This document shows, piece by piece, positions 23,227-36,426 of a stretch of DNA of 64,000 nucleotides. Source of the stretch: Lucifuga dentata (lineage: Eukaryota > Chordata > Actinopteri > Ophidiiformes > Bythitidae). The notes under the pieces were generated by a model. It was not told the DNA's origin, made no database searches, and saw nothing but the letters and a program-made list of their open reading frames with translations. The stretch's first letter is position 1, and every line of letters starts with the position of its first letter. The position numbers and the translations under genes are program-made. Location: positions 48,501-112,500 of the forward strand of contig VXCM01000283.1 in the NCBI GenBank assembly GCA_014773175.1, in the 5' to 3' direction.

Positions 23227-25867
23227 CAGATTTGCTTCTTTGCTTCACATTCATACACTTCCACACTTTTGCCTTAGGAGCTGATGCTGCAAATATCCAC
23301 TGGAGTAGTTTTTGTACTTTGGTTTCTTATTAACTTTCTTCAAGTTTTTTTCAGTTTGCCCAGGATTAAAAAAGGTTGTTTTTCCTTAGTTCCTCTTGAC
23401 AATGGAAGTATATTCTGCTGTTCTTCATCAGTCGCAATTTTATGACATCTGAAATATTAGGTTCTTTTATGGCATATACAGTACATATGCAGGCATGTAA
23501 TATGACACCTTCAAGCAGGTTATCTAGATTACCTGGAAGGTGATTCTCAGTTGTGTCAATGAGCCAATATGTCATATTCAAGGAAGTAAGGTAATTCAGC
23601 AGCAAGAGAAGCAAATGTATTTTAGTAACCTGTGGACATGTAAATGAGCACTCCTCAGCTCCGTTAATTGACGTTCCCTGGTACTGTTCTTCACACCTCA
23701 AGCTGTGAATACATTCTGGTGCTACATTGTCACTTTGTGAGTGCTGAAACACATCACCTCCACCCAGCAGCGAAGAACATATGCAGCTTCTAAATACAGA
23801 AAATGCCATGAGCCTCCATCTCAATGCTGTTGAAACACAGCTAAAAATTTTAACTGACAATGACAACAATGCGTACAGTTGAATTATGTTTTTGCAACTC
23901 TTTTGATGTATTTCATTAGTGCAAAATTAGCCTTCATACCAGTACAGTATTTCTCTTTTTGTTAGGTATTAATTTGCCCACAGTGTACTTTCCTGACATT
24001 TTCACATGCAATTAATGATAAATCACTTGTTCCTAAAGACTATTTCCTCACAAAAAGCTGCTTCACTCAAAATTACGCACACTGTCAAGCTTCACAAAAA
24101 CCAGGAAAGTGTAGCGAGAACAGCCAGTACTTTAATAATGAAGCCATTTTATGTACTTGAAATCTTCAAATGTTACTCCTTTTCAACACAAAACTGTTAC
24201 ATGTAGCAGTGACAGTAGTAATACCGTGGTATAGTGAAAAGCATTGGCAGGCTTTACTATATCATTGCTGTGGCTGTGGCATTCTTGATGCAGGGTGTTA
24301 GTAATTCACCGATAATGTGCATGTTTGACTCTTACATTAGTGCATGTGATGGCTACCTCCCACTGGCACAAATCAATTCCCCTTTACTTTGCAGAACCAC
24401 TAGATAGAACACATAGAGAAATTCAATGAGATAAACTGGGATAAGTGATAAAAGTCAGAAGGATAGGCTGGTAGGCTACAGCCTTCTGAAGCCCACTGGA
24501 GCATGGTGACAAAATAAATCTCAGAAATGGCCACAGAAGTATTAAAATCCCCCCCCCACTGTGTCACTGAATCTGTCCTTTTATCAAACTATGGGGTGTG
24601 ATGATCAAAGTGCTGTGTGAAGCATTACTTATGAAGAGGTTTTCAGTGCTGTCTGGTTTTTTTTTCTTCCTTTTTTTTTTGTGGAGTTCTGCCTGTTTTT
24701 TTTTCTTTCTTTTTTCACAAGGTAATGGAGCCCTGAGTCAGTTGAGTGGAGCTGGAAAGCCACATGGTAGAGTAGTAGTGGGAAGCACATAGAACCACCT
24801 CTGTCAGTAATTCACAGAGGGACATCATGACTACCCTGAAAAACAGGGTGAGAACTAGAGAAAGGCTGGACACTGACTAAGGCAATAGAACAACACATTT
24901 ACAAGTTATTTGGCATTGCAAGGGCAAATAATTTTTTTTTTTTTTTTTTTCACATTCTAGACCGTGACTGCCTTCTGCTTTTGTAGAGCAGAACTGCTGA
25001 GAGGCTGATGGATCATTAGGACAAGCAGTGTTATTATGGGTGACACTTCCTATTGTCGTAACATTCAGAAGTTGTCTTGAATATTTTAACTTAACACTTA
25101 CTTAACAAGACAAGTTGCTTAAGATCAGGATGACGGCCCTGCTTTGTTTCATCCTGTGACTTTTGTTGTTGCTTCTGTCCCTTTATGAGAACTCTAACTT
25201 GATGGTTAGGAGGTCTAAACATGATATGGGCTTAATAAAGTTCATTCTTAGATACTTTTGAAACATAGCATTAAAAATTGCTCATGTGACAGTTGCTGAT
25301 CTGACTACAATTGTGGAAACAGGCCTATTCTGATAATATGTTAACCAAACTATCTGATAGGAATCTTGCAGGATTCAACCCCAGCTCCACAAAGTAGCCT
25401 ATGAGCGAAAATGTTCACTGACAGTAGGAGTTTACTTGTGGGCAGAATTATGACAGCAGTCTTGATTAAAGTGGTAAAATCACCTCTCTCATCACAGTGA
25501 TGTGATGACAATAGCTCCTATGATGCTGAAACAATTACAATGAAGGATTTAATCAAAACATTGCTCAACCTGAGACCACAGCTTCTTTCTGTTAGCTGCT
25601 GTGCCCCATGAAAACTACATAGACCGCATTCACCTCCTTCCTACAAGCTGTGGCTTTATTTATACATGTGCCATGTGGTATGTGACAAGCAGTGACAAAT
25701 CTTTATGAAAACAAAGCAATGTTTGCAGAACGAAATAAATGTCATGTGGGCTTCTTTACTCTTCTGGTTCATTGCTTTTGTTTACATGTTTTGTTCAGTA
25801 CTAGATGGAGTAAAATTGCCTCTTTATCTTTAATTTCTCTCAGCTGTCTTTTCTGCTGTTTTACGCC

Positions 25868-26215
25868 ATCAATCAATCAGAGCTTTATTGTCAAACCATC
25901 CATATACAAGTACACAGGTGGGATGAAATGCTGTNCAATCAGAGCTTTATTGTCAAACCATCCATATACAAGTACACAGGTGGGATGAAATGCTGTTTCT
26001 CAGGACCTCCTGGTGCTACATATAGTGCACATAGATAAGAAGTGCAGTAACAAGACAAAGCATAGGCAGAGAGTGGTGCAAAAAAGCGTGTTTCCTGTAC
26101 TGAAGTAAGAGTAAAAGTCTGTGCAAAGAGTTCCATAAAGTTCCATAAAGTGGGGTTGAGCATTTTGGCATGTGCAAGAGTCTACTGCTATTCTTGAAGT
26201 TTTGGTTTGCATTAT
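25868..26215 (-). mobile_element. Non-LTR retroelement 3' tail, minus strand
   Basis: Read on the minus strand the element ends 'gacaataaagctctgattg' followed by (ATTG)n, the usual end of a fish retroposon with its polyadenylation-like signal and short tandem tail. Upstream lies 'ggtcctgagaaacagcatt'. It contains a 61-bp duplication around the N at 25935, which is probably an assembly artefact. Confidence 0.55.
25874..25996. repeat. 61-bp exact direct repeat flanking a single N
   Basis: 25874-25934 equals 25936-25996, with N at 25935. See the assembly finding. Confidence 0.95.
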
Positions 26216-28915
26216 GGTCGCTTCTTTAATATTCATGTGATCCTCACCAGTGCAGAGTGTAAAATCTGTAACGTCATGACAAGTCTTTCTTCTATATTTC
26301 AGTTCCAGTACAACTTTTTTCACCATGAAAGTTACCTTTAAATCTCCAGTATTTAACCACAGCAGCTCTGGGCTTGCAGGACCAGGTGTATGATGCAGGT
26401 TGCCCAGCCGAGACAGAGAGCCAGCAGACGTCCTGTTTTGATAACAACATGTTGAGCAGCTCCCAGTTGCCTAGGAGATGCTGCCGACCATGACAGACAT
26501 TTAGATCTGATGTGATGAAGGCTGTGATTACAAGGCTTTTTTTCTTGCTCACAGTATGGGTTAGGCAGTCATCATCATCATCATCTCACCCAACCCAAAA
26601 AGATGAGATCAACCAATAACACACACACACATTCACAGTTCCTGCTCTACTGAAACATGTTTGCTAATATACAATAGTACAGTTTGTTGTACTTTACTAT
26701 AATATACTGTAGTTTAATATGGTACAATATAGAATCATATTAGTGAAGGACAAGATGAGTTAATTGACCCAACAACAGAAAGCAACTGTCTATATACAGC
26801 AGTGAATATGTACGTACATCATATTCTTATCAGTTAATTTCAGCATGTGCCCACTGTTGCTTTTACTGATTTTCAAACCTCTTCCCTTAACAAGGCTTAT
26901 GAAATTATTCTGCAGTTTATTTTTTTAATTGACTTTAGTTGCACCTTTAGTTTGGTCTCAGATGATTCGTCCTGCTTTAGTTGACTCAACACTCACATCT
27001 GCTGATTGAAGGATCTCTTATAATTAAGTGCTGCTCATCAGAATTTAACTGAATAAATATCACATTGTAATGCGTCATCACATTGTATCAGGTTGTATTG
27101 TATTGTATCATTTAAAGTGTGGCTAGTTTGTTTTTATTCTACCACAGAAATATTTACTGTGCACTGAGTCTTCATCAGTGAATGCTGACAGGGAGTAGAA
27201 GAAGGATTTTTTTTTTCAGCCACTGATGTACTCACTAAATATTCACTGTTGTATTTTTGGTATCTGTAGTGTCATAACTGCTGCCAGCACTAAACACCAA
27301 CTGCACTATATGATGAATGAATCAAATAGCCAGCGGCTTTTAGCAGTAACTGTTCTTTTAACAGTTATTATGACTAAACCTTTGTATTTTAATCTATTTT
27401 CTATAACACAAGCCTAAAAATGAATGCAAGTAATGCATAGCTCAAACATACTGAAGTCTTAAAACCAGTTGTACACAGTGTTAGAAAAGTTTTTTTTAAT
27501 GTTTATTTAAGCTTCACTACATTTTGGTCCATTCATAGTCTATCAGCCAGTGACCAAAATGAAACATGGTGTGTTACACCTGTCTATTAAAGCCAAAGGT
27601 GTGCCATTTTAATGTCCATACTGACAGACGTGAGGGGATGTGATATGAGTCATGAAATCTAATCAGCAGGAATGTGTTAGAAACCTGCTGAGAGCTTCTA
27701 CAACATAGAACATTGGATCTCAGCCTATTACCATTTCCAGAGGAAGTTGTCCAGAATAAGTCTCCTCATGTCTCTAGTTCCTCTTTCCCCAGGAGTTGGC
27801 TGAGATTTGACAACTCCATCTGTGAGTGTACCACCACTCAGCACTTGTTCACATGTGCGATGATAATTCTCTGGCAGAGCTCTAATATAGTTTATATGTG
27901 TCTTCCCCCCATAGCACATTTCATTTACAGATATACTTTAAGCATTTTAGATGTTGTTCTTACCCTGAGCAATTAATCAGGAGAATAATCTTATTCCTAG
28001 TTCACCAATATTATTGATAATCTAGTGTTTCAAATGCACATTGTAGATGGAATAAAACGGTCCGCATAGAGAAAGATTAAATGCTGTTTTTAAAAAAACA
28101 ACAGCTGTGGACAACTGTTACCTTTTTAAAACAGTCTCACAGATGAATATTTTCAGGCACACTAAATTTATTAAATGTCAGCAGTAATAATATTCTTCCC
28201 TCGAGGTTAATTTATTGTTTAATTATTTATTATCATAAATAAGTAATGCAAATCCTCATAGCAAAAAAGGTTAAATTTGATAGTTGCATGAGTAATCCCA
28301 TTTTGTGCACACTCATATGCAAAATACTGAATAATCTTGTCAAATTTCAACTTCAACATGTGTCAGTCACCTCATTAAACTCATCAGCTCTAGGCTGCAT
28401 ACAGGTAAGAGGGTTGAATGAAAAGTTCTGAGCTTGGAAGCTATAATATTTTCTGTGGAAGTAATGTAATTTCTTAAGTGTTTCCTACATTAACTCTATT
28501 CATTTAAACTAAGTTTTGTAACTTACAAGTTCCAGAGATTCTTCAAGGTCTGTGAGTTGTACTAGATGGAGAACATAGGTGAATGTGATTGTCACTCTGT
28601 TGTTTTGTTGTTTTGTACTTTGCCTAATTTGAAGATGTCTGGCACAGAAGACCCTCAAACGATCTTTGTTTTCATTTTATCTTCATTTTTTATTACTTGG
28701 AATTGTCAATATGTTGTCCTCTTCATTAAATGATTTTTTTTATTGTCAACTCAGTGAATATGTTGTAGCAGGAAACACAACAATGTTTTCTCAGGACTGG
28801 AACATTACATTTGGATGAAAGGTAACTATTAATAGTTTGGTCCTTGGTAATATCAAAACAAAAACAAAGCCCAACCACCATCACCTCTAAAAAGAATGGG
28901 TCTGATGGGTCCTTC

Positions 28916-28918
<3 letters not shown>

Positions 28919-28954
<36 letters not shown>
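28919..28954. repeat. (CA)n microsatellite
   Basis: About 18 AC units. Confidence 0.95.
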
Positions 28955-28956
<2 letters not shown>

Positions 28957-29608
28957 TGGAGAAAAGTCTCCCTTTTTTAACCACAACAACCTTGACAGAA
29001 GCTTTCAGTCAGAGCCACTTGTTTAGCTGAATTTGTTGATCAAATGACGTGGTATATATGTTAATGTTTTTATCGCTTTTAATCAAAAGTCCTTGTTTGC
29101 ATACGTGAGAGGTAGTATGATGCAATCATACTGACAGACACTGGACCTGAATAGATAATGCAGTGTGTGTGTTCTCTTAGATTGCCGTTATTTTCAGGTG
29201 TCTGACGTAAGTTTGTTGGTGTGTGTAAAGTGTGCGTCTCATTTCATAACTGTTTGTGTGTGTGTGCCTGATCCAGTGTTGGAGGTGGGTGGAGGAAGGG
29301 TATGTGACTCAGTCGAATAAATAGTTCCACATATCCCAGCATTAGTCATTTTTTGAAAAGAACTGGGATTCAGCTTGTCTTTCTTCCCCATTGACTCATA
29401 ATGCCAACAGTTTGATTGACTCAGCCCACGCGTGTGACAGCTTCTTACGCTTTGAATTATATTCTCCCCCTCAGCCCACCCTTTTTAAATCACAGGCTTT
29501 TAATGGTATACTCATTAGCAAGTAATGTGGACCATTTCCAGGGTTGAAGGTTTAAATACCACTGCAGCCAGTTATGCTAAAGAGGAGCTGTAGGGTGCTT
29601 TGGGATAT

Positions 29609-30070
29609 ACACTCAGTGGCCAGAAAAAATAAAAACATCTGCTCATTGTAATATAATCCAATACAACAGTCCCATAAAAAAGCAGCTTTATGAAGCTAAC
29701 GTTTAGTTGTTGTTGACATGTGTCAGAGAAGTGATGACTAAGCTCTGTGGTCATTTTTGACTGAGGTTGGGGTCTGTTTTTGTCTTACTAGACTGCATTA
29801 TGTTGTACCATGCTTCTAATATTTTGAGTTTCCATATAAGTAAATGAGGTGGATAAAATATTATAAACACCCGTAATTACAGTGCAATAAAACACCTCCA
29901 CAAAGTACAGCCTAAAAGTGTATCATAACACTAAGTCAACAACCAAACAGCTGAAATAGCAGTCTGAACAAAACCTGAACATTTTAAGTAAGGTAGTACT
30001 TGTTGCAGGACTGTTGCACTACATGACACTGTACAGGTGTTTCTACTGTATTTTTCTAGCCATTGAGTGT
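29609..30070. mobile_element. Non-autonomous DNA transposon, ACACTCAGTGGCCA family
   Basis: The left end ACACTCAGTGGCCAGAAAAA and the complement of the right end ACACTCAATGGCTAGAAAAA are inverted repeats differing at two positions. The 462-bp interior includes 'ttacagtgcaataaaacacc', 'cataacactaagtcaac', 'gttgcaggactgttgcact' and 'acactgtacaggtgtttct', all parts of a repeat widespread in fish genomes. No coding capacity is seen. Confidence 0.8.
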
Positions 30071-31899
30071 GTTTCCACCAAGCATACATTTTGTCCTAAA
30101 GTTGAATTTCAAGTCAGATTCCCATATTTGTGCCCACTGTTTGGTTTCCAAAACCCTACAGGGTAACTTGGCATTTTGCACTCCTGAGTTTATGCTATAT
30201 GTATTTTAATTGTCTGCATCAGAATGTGCATTTGTGCGTGGGCGCCATCTGCTGGTTACATCTGGCAGCACTTTAGACAACAGCTGTGTTTTGGTTAGTG
30301 AGCTCATTGCAGTGACCCCTTGTGACCCCTCCAGTGTTAAATCAGTAGTTTGGCAGGCAGCCCCTCAGGCTCAAGAGCTTTGCTTTTTCACTGCTTTTAT
30401 GTTTCATTAAAATGGATGCAGAGTGGCCAAGAGACATGATGACATATTATATAATAAATGTTGCATTCATTTAATGCTTTACTAAAGAGACATTAATGTC
30501 CTTTTATATACAGATAGATTACAGGAAAATATGGATAGATTACAATTAACATTTATAGCAATAGATCAACAGTGATTTAACATTTAGTATAGAGAATGAA
30601 AGCTTTAACATTTGCTGTTCTACACATAGGCAGCTGTTTTAGATTACCACCATTAAATCAACAAGGAAAGAGTCACATACAAACTTTTCAACTGAAAATC
30701 CAATGTTATGTAAGGTTATACAATATTATACAAGGTTATAGTTACATGTTCAACAGGTGATATATGATCATTTCTACACATAAACAATATGAGTGACATG
30801 AGTGCTTAATTGCAAAGAATGAAAAAACATGGTGAAATAGTAGATGAAAATCTCAAAAGACTTTAAATTGGACAGAAGTTTCACATTTCCATTATCTAAA
30901 TTTATTATTTGATGTAGGGGTTGTAAAACTGAGAAGAACAGAAAAGTGTTGATTTACTGTAAGCAGCTCATACCAGACAAAGAGTGTGTCCTCAGGTCGT
31001 GATGGTCAGTATATCCGGGGTAAGGGCCATATTTGCTTTTGTCTGCTGTGGTGAAAAGAATCTGGAAACACACTGTCACCCATGTTCATCTGATCATTGA
31101 ACTTCAGTGATTTTTGATTTCTCTGAAATTGATCAGTTTAAATCTGTCATTTGATGTTTGGTAGGAATTGACATGGGATAGAAATTACTGGTGAGTTGCA
31201 TTGATCGAATTTATGTGAAGTAGGACCAAGATGTTTTCAGAGCATGACACTCATCAAGGGGAAGGTTTAGCAGATTTCAGACTTTTATCTGTGTATTTTG
31301 GCTTAAATCATAAGGTTTTGTTTTGGGTAGAGGAGGTTTGGGTCACTGGCTGTCTGTGGGTCATAGATGAAGCTGTGCTTGATCTTTATTTTTCCATTAT
31401 TCCTCAGTCCCACAGAGACAGTAATATTCTCTTGACATACCAGTAAAAAGGTTCTGTGAGATTTCCAGGTTTCCTGTTATCTTTTATCTCAAGATGGCTC
31501 TGCTTTTAGAGAGGAGGGGGGCCCCACTGACTAACATAATGAAGATCCATCCAGGCTCTCATTGCAGCACAGCTCTGGCATGTGTCTGCACAGGCTGGGT
31601 TTGTAATTGCTGGTTAATACTTATGTATTGATGGGCCGAGGAAGGGAATGGATGTAAACTGGCATGCTTGACAGTTGGCGTCCTGCTCTTGCATTAAGAG
31701 CTTGCTGGAGACAGCTAGCTCACCCGTGATACATACTAACAACACAATAATTCAGACCTGGCCATATTTAGGCAGGGCTCAGTGCTATGTAAACAGAACT
31801 TACTGCAGAGGAGGAGGGCTCAATCGTGCATTGCACTCGTGTCTGTGCACATTGGCAGTTCTTTTAGAAAACTCGGTTGAGGAAGGTAAGGGAGACTGA

Positions 31900-32092
31900 G
31901 CCTCAATGGACTCTCTCTAGTGTTTTTGAGTATGAAATGCATCATTACAAGACAGACCTAAGGGCTATTTTATGTGACTCACTGCCTATTTGAGATGGAC
32001 CCCCTTGGTTACCTGTTGGGACAGAGACAGCTGCACAAGAGGTCAGCATAACCCACCATCTTTGAAGATTTGGGATACTCATTCATGGCAGT
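31900..32092 (+). promoter_or_regulatory. Putative 5' leader of the PDE4C2-type first exon
   Basis: The segment directly before the 32093 start has no clear TATA box and few CpGs. It contains two short upstream ORFs if transcribed: 31995-32051 (18 codons) and 32085-32096 (three codons). Upstream, 31.48-31.9 kb is GC-richer than the intron average and may hold the promoter. Confidence 0.4.
31995..32051 (+). other. Upstream ORF, 18 codons
   Basis: It reads MDPLGYLLGQRQLHKRSA then TAA, 41 bp before the main start. It would matter only if the transcript starts upstream of 31995. Confidence 0.35.
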
Positions 32093-32096
32093 ATGA
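32085..32096 (+). other. Three-codon upstream ORF overlapping the PDE4C2-type start
   Basis: ATG GCA GTA TGA: the TGA at 32094-32096 overlaps the main ATG at 32093-32095 (ATGA). Termination next to the main start is a classic arrangement for reduced translation or reinitiation. The main ATG context (gtATGa) is weaker than that of the uORF (ATGG). Confidence 0.5.
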
Positions 32097-32328
32097 GCGA
32101 AGCTCTTTGCAATAGCTCTGGGGAGCTGGGTTCCTCTCCATTCACCAGGCCACAGTCCCTCAAGCTGAAACCAAAGTCCACGCTTGGCTCACCCTGCGAA
32201 TCACCCAGGATGTCCCCCTGTAACTCCCCTCGAAACTCTCCTCGAAACTCTCCTCTGCTCTTTCGCAAACTCCTGATGAACCGCAGCATCAACCTGCAGA
32301 GGCGCTTCACCTTGGCGCACACACCCAG
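32093..32328 (+). CDS. pde4c: PDE4 first exon, PDE4B3/PDE4D5/PDE4C2 type
   Basis: Alternative first exon of a long PDE4 isoform: 78 codons plus AG before GTAATG, and the split codon becomes Ser followed by FDVENG. The C-terminal half is diagnostic: SPRNSPRNSPLLFRKLL (about residues 44-60), then MNRSI-NLQRRFTLAHT. As recalled, human PDE4C2 has SPRGSPGLFRKLLVNQSI and RRFTVAHP, and PDE4B3 and PDE4D5 have close versions. The shared FRKLL and 'NQSI/NRSI' match PDE4C2 and PDE4B3 best. Residues 1-40 are lineage-specific and rich in Ser-Pro pairs (GSPCESPRMSPCNSPR), candidate proline-directed phosphorylation sites. The RACK1-binding segment known for PDE4D5 is not visible. At DNA level the SP run contains a 12-bp tandem repeat (cgaaactctcct). 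The reverse frame is also open but is a shadow. Confidence 0.93.
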
Positions 32329-35300
32329 GTAATGCGAGCTGGGGCTGGGAACAATTATTAATTATCACTCAGTACTTATCGATAAGTCTGAGCCCGATGC
32401 TGCATGATGCAGCGTTGTTCACTTTGATGATGTGTTGTAGATTTGACAAAACTCCAGCTATTGTCTCCTGTAGCTCCTGTAGCTTACTATGGCTTCTTTA
32501 GTCATTTCTCCCTGCAGTATGTAAAACTGATCCACCAATCCAATACAATAAATCTCATACAGTGGTGATGATTGATTATCAATGTTTAAAAAAGCTGTGT
32601 CAACATTTTGGTTCATTTTTAATGTGCAGGTTTAGAGATTTTACTAGGATGTCTACAGTTATTTTGGAGGTTAAAAATCAGCTCATCTTCAGGGGCTTTG
32701 TGATCCTGTGAACTACTACAAACTAATTAGGTAGTTAGTATGTGTTTCAGGGGTTGATGGGTAATGGAGCAGGTTTTAGCGTCATGGAAGTTTGTTTTTT
32801 TTTCACATCATCAAAATATTTGTCATGAGTGTTATGACGAAAAAACCACCATTGTCTGATAAGAACATTATGTTGACGTCGGCACTAACATCATCTCAAT
32901 GGGACTCTTTGTTGCTGCAGTGAAAGAGAAGCTTGTGTCTTGTGCCTGAGGTGTTTAGCACTATATTGCATAGATCTGACACGGGTCAAACCTGTGCAGG
33001 CAAACCTGTGTGGAGGCAGGATCCTGACGGCAGAGGGATGGCTTGTCTCTGACCCTGAGGTTGCTGTGCAGTGGAGGTAATGTCACAATTGAGACGCATT
33101 GGGGGCATTTCATCACAGTAAATGTGGTATTTTGGTTTCACTGTTATTCATTTCCTCATGACTGAAAGTGGGCAGCATGTGCCTCTTTTGCATCAGAACA
33201 GATGGAGTTGGTTACATCTATTTAAGCTGGAGGATGTCTAAGTTTCAATTACATGGGTTAAAAACATCTGCAAAACTCCATGGTGCATTGTAATTGTTGA
33301 GATTATCAGTTGTTCAAACTCTATATAGATAACAGAGTGATTTTATCAAGGCGTTTGCTGATTTTCAAACAGAACATACCCATGCCAGTGTAAGAAGAAG
33401 CTATGGTGGTTGGGTAGTGACGTAGAGGAAAGATTTTCCATGTGCACAACTATGACCTGCAGGTCAATTGAAGAAACTAGGAGAAAGATGCATGGAAGTG
33501 GAAAGAATCCCTGCCGTCTAAAGTTCTCATTTTGCAGACTGATCTGTAAATAGGAAAGCTAGTTGTAGTTTTCCATGAAAGAACAGTAAATGTTAACTTT
33601 CTAAGCACAAATGTTGAATGGAATTATTTACAGAAAATTATTTTCAGTAATGTATCTCTAACTAGAATAGTATTTTTCTTAGAATGGCTGAAAATGTTGA
33701 GAAAAGCTTTCTTGGCAGTCTAACTCACAACCTTTTTTCAGATCAATGTTATTAAAAGTTAAACAGTTTAAAGTGGAAATAACCAATTGTTATATTCCTG
33801 GAAGCTTCTCTAATAAGTCTATAAAGACTTCAAATCCATTAACTCAATGAGCAGAGAAAAGCTGCTAATGTAAATAAAGTTTTTAAATGCACAGTTTATC
33901 TACACAGTATATTTTTAAACAGGCACACCCTGACTATGATTCTATATAATTTTACACTAGCAAGATATTCGGTTTTGGAAAACATTTTGATTTACATCTA
34001 GTATATAATCCCCTGTTTGATGAAGAAGCTACACACTCTTTGATCTGAGATATGCAGGTTCAGCCATTAGGAACTTAATAGATAGACACGACTTTGAAAC
34101 CTCATAGCCCACATGCATGTACAGATAGTTTTATGTCTTTAACCTGCTTTATAGCTAGTACTTTGTGCTTAATTTGTAACATTTTTGTTCCAATAATCTG
34201 CCAGTATTCAGCATTATCAAACAGATTCTCCTGCTTGTCAGAATGGAAACTGCTCTGAGCAGCACTCCACTATGGGTCTTGAATTTGCTAATTAAAAATA
34301 TTATAATTAACTTTACATATACAGTAATATGACAGTCAGTGTATTATTAATGTCCTTGTACTACTTTTTTTCTTCTTGGAAAATATTCTTGACATTTCAT
34401 TTGACTTTACTTTTCTGTTTTATAAAGTAGTTTGACTTACAGTAACACACAAATTGTATATATTATACAAGTGACTGCAGGTCAAAGTGCTTTAAGTAAA
34501 ATCAAAATGCAAAAGCCCAATAATAAAACATTAAAATGCTGAACTGAGTAAACACTTAAGGACAATAACTCCTGAAATAAAGGACAAAAATAAAAAATAA
34601 AAAAAATCCCCATTTGTGTTAGATGTACAGTTCCCTATAGAAAAAGAAGGCACAACTACTCCTCTTCCTGTTCCTGCTCAGGCCATTATTGAAGTCATTG
34701 TCATTATTCCAGTATTATTTCAGTTTATCATATTAGAACTTTAGGTGCCACCAAATGACGGATAAGTTATATGACATTAAGGGCTAAAAGTCTGTGTTTA
34801 TAGTATCCTCTTTTGGGGTTTCATCATTCACTCAGCGCTTAGGGAAGTGTTGCCACGCAACTCAAGCCCCTTTTTGAAGCTGAAATGGTTTTAACTTTAA
34901 TTGTGGGCAGCTAGAAACATAAGATTTGTGTTTGTTGCAAGCAAGAGAATTGAGAAAAGACTGCAGCCTTGAAGAGGTTGTCCTTGGTGGATAAGAACAG
35001 CTGAAAGACTTAAGTGTTGCTGGAATATTTTGATTAGTCACCTACATGGTGAATTTAATCATCCAGAAAAGATGGTTCAAGATGGTTCAAGGTTTTTATT
35101 CGAGATTTGAATTTATTTGGGAAAGTGGTAAAGCTGTCCAGAATGAAACAAATATTCTGCTCCAGGTGATGGCACAAGAAGTTATGAAATCATTAACAAT
35201 AATGCTTTGCAGCCCGTGATGCAAACAATCATTAAACACCAAAAAGTGCTTTATTTTCAAGCACACACTTTTATGAACATTCTTTATTGTCATTTGTCTT

Positions 35301-35338
35301 AACAGCTGTACTTATTGCTGGCAGTCTGTTGTTAGGTT

Positions 35339-35340
<2 letters not shown>

Positions 35341-35390
<50 letters not shown>
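35341..35390. repeat. (TC)n microsatellite
   Basis: About 23 TC units, running into the GT stretch in which the hAT-like element sits. Confidence 0.95.
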
Positions 35391-35393
<3 letters not shown>

Positions 35394-35659
35394 GTGTGTG
35401 TGCAGGGCCATTTCTGACCACTTTGGCGCCCTAGGCGAGACATCCATTGGTGCCCCTTCACTCATTTTCCAAAATACATAGGAGAAAAAAAGACAGTTTT
35501 AGTCTTAACTTATAACACATTGCACTCATTGCGCTTCATTAGGGGTCTACTTTATTGTGTATTTTTGTTACAAGGAGGCACTACAGAGTAACTACGTGCC
35601 AAAAGTATGTCACCCCCTGTATTTTTGTGTAAACTTTACCAAAGTACCACTCCAACACA

Positions 35660-35786
35660 ACAAAATTCATTTATTAGTATTTTACAAGTAGTTGAGTATT
35701 TTTCAGAATATTCAATTATTTTNACAAAATTCATTTATTAGTATTTTACAAGTAGTTGAGTATTTTTCAGAATATTCAATTATTTT
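35660..35786. repeat. 63-bp exact direct repeat flanking a single N
   Basis: 35660-35722 equals 35724-35786, with N at 35723. See the assembly finding. Confidence 0.95.
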
Positions 35787-36050
35787 TTACACTTAAATTT
35801 GGATTTCAGAGAGGTAATATGGCTGCGATATTTCTACAAGTCAGTGAAAACACGTGAAAACCATTTGACCTCTGACCCTACCTCAAAGAAGATGTTTTAA
35901 CTTCCTGTTTGATCTCTACTAATAATGTTGGTATTCTTCAAATCTTAACAATATGTCAAAAGTGTCTTCCTACTTAACATTATTAACAACTATCAGCTTT
36001 TTTTCAGTTGTACTCACTCAGAGAATTTCTCTGGAATGACACGGGGCAGT

Positions 36051-36181
36051 GTCGGAATTCCAGAGAATCTGAATTCTCTGGAATTCAAATTCTCTGGAAC
36101 ATGTTGACATGTTCANGTCGGAATTCCAGAGAATCTGAATTCTCTGGAATTCAAATTCTCTGGAACATGTTGACATGTTCA
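36051..36181. repeat. 65-bp exact direct repeat flanking a single N, containing a hairpin
   Basis: 36051-36115 equals 36117-36181, with N at 36116. Each copy contains the inverted repeat GAATTCCAGAGAAT/ATTCTCTGGAATTC with a 4-base loop. The hairpin is probably real and the duplication probably not. Confidence 0.95.
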
Positions 36182-36391
36182 GGCATTGAACATGATTCAA
36201 CAACATTGAAACGGACAATTATGCGCCAAGTATAAATGTCTCGGTGTTCTGTCAAGAAGCGCGTGCGCGGCGGGTGACAGCCGCTCGCGTGAGTATAACC
36301 GAGTATGCGAGTGTATAGTAGAGCTGCTGTGTGTCAGGCTGGTCGGCAGGATGCCTCCTCTCAGAACAATATGAGCTCCAAACTGTGTCAG

Positions 36392-36392
<1 letters not shown>

Positions 36393-36425
<33 letters not shown>

Positions 36426-36426
36426 N
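36393..36426. repeat. (GT)n with N gap
   Basis: About 16 GT units ending at the N at 36426, inside the hAT-like element. Confidence 0.9.

Larger units (their letters stand above)
9118..31899. other. Large intron, 9.1-31.9 kb
   Basis: No exon recognised. Contents that can be named are listed separately: an L2-like LINE tail (10.44 kb), MITE copies (10.83 and 19.5 kb), an RTE-like LINE 3' end (15.7 kb), a Tc1 MITE (17.39 kb), a LINE-like remnant (20.1 kb), a minus-strand retroelement tail (25.9 kb) and a TIR element (29.6 kb). Between them the DNA is AT-rich single-copy-looking sequence with poly-A/T runs (19253, 22871, 23182, 24930). The longest open frame (minus strand, 23366-23869) has no recognisable domain. 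Confidence 0.55.

Noticed and set aside
23366..23869. 167-codon open frame on the minus strand
   Set aside because: No recognisable domain, no splice or promoter signals and intron-like composition. One frame of this length is expected by chance in 64 kb.
32083..32322. Minus-strand frame with FRGEFRGELQGD repeats
   Set aside because: It is antisense to the PDE4C2-type exon; the repeat is the SP-rich coding repeat read backwards.
36008..36235. Forward and reverse frames with duplicated NSRESEFSGIQ segments
   Set aside because: They arise from the N-flanked 65-bp duplication and its hairpin inside the hAT-like element.
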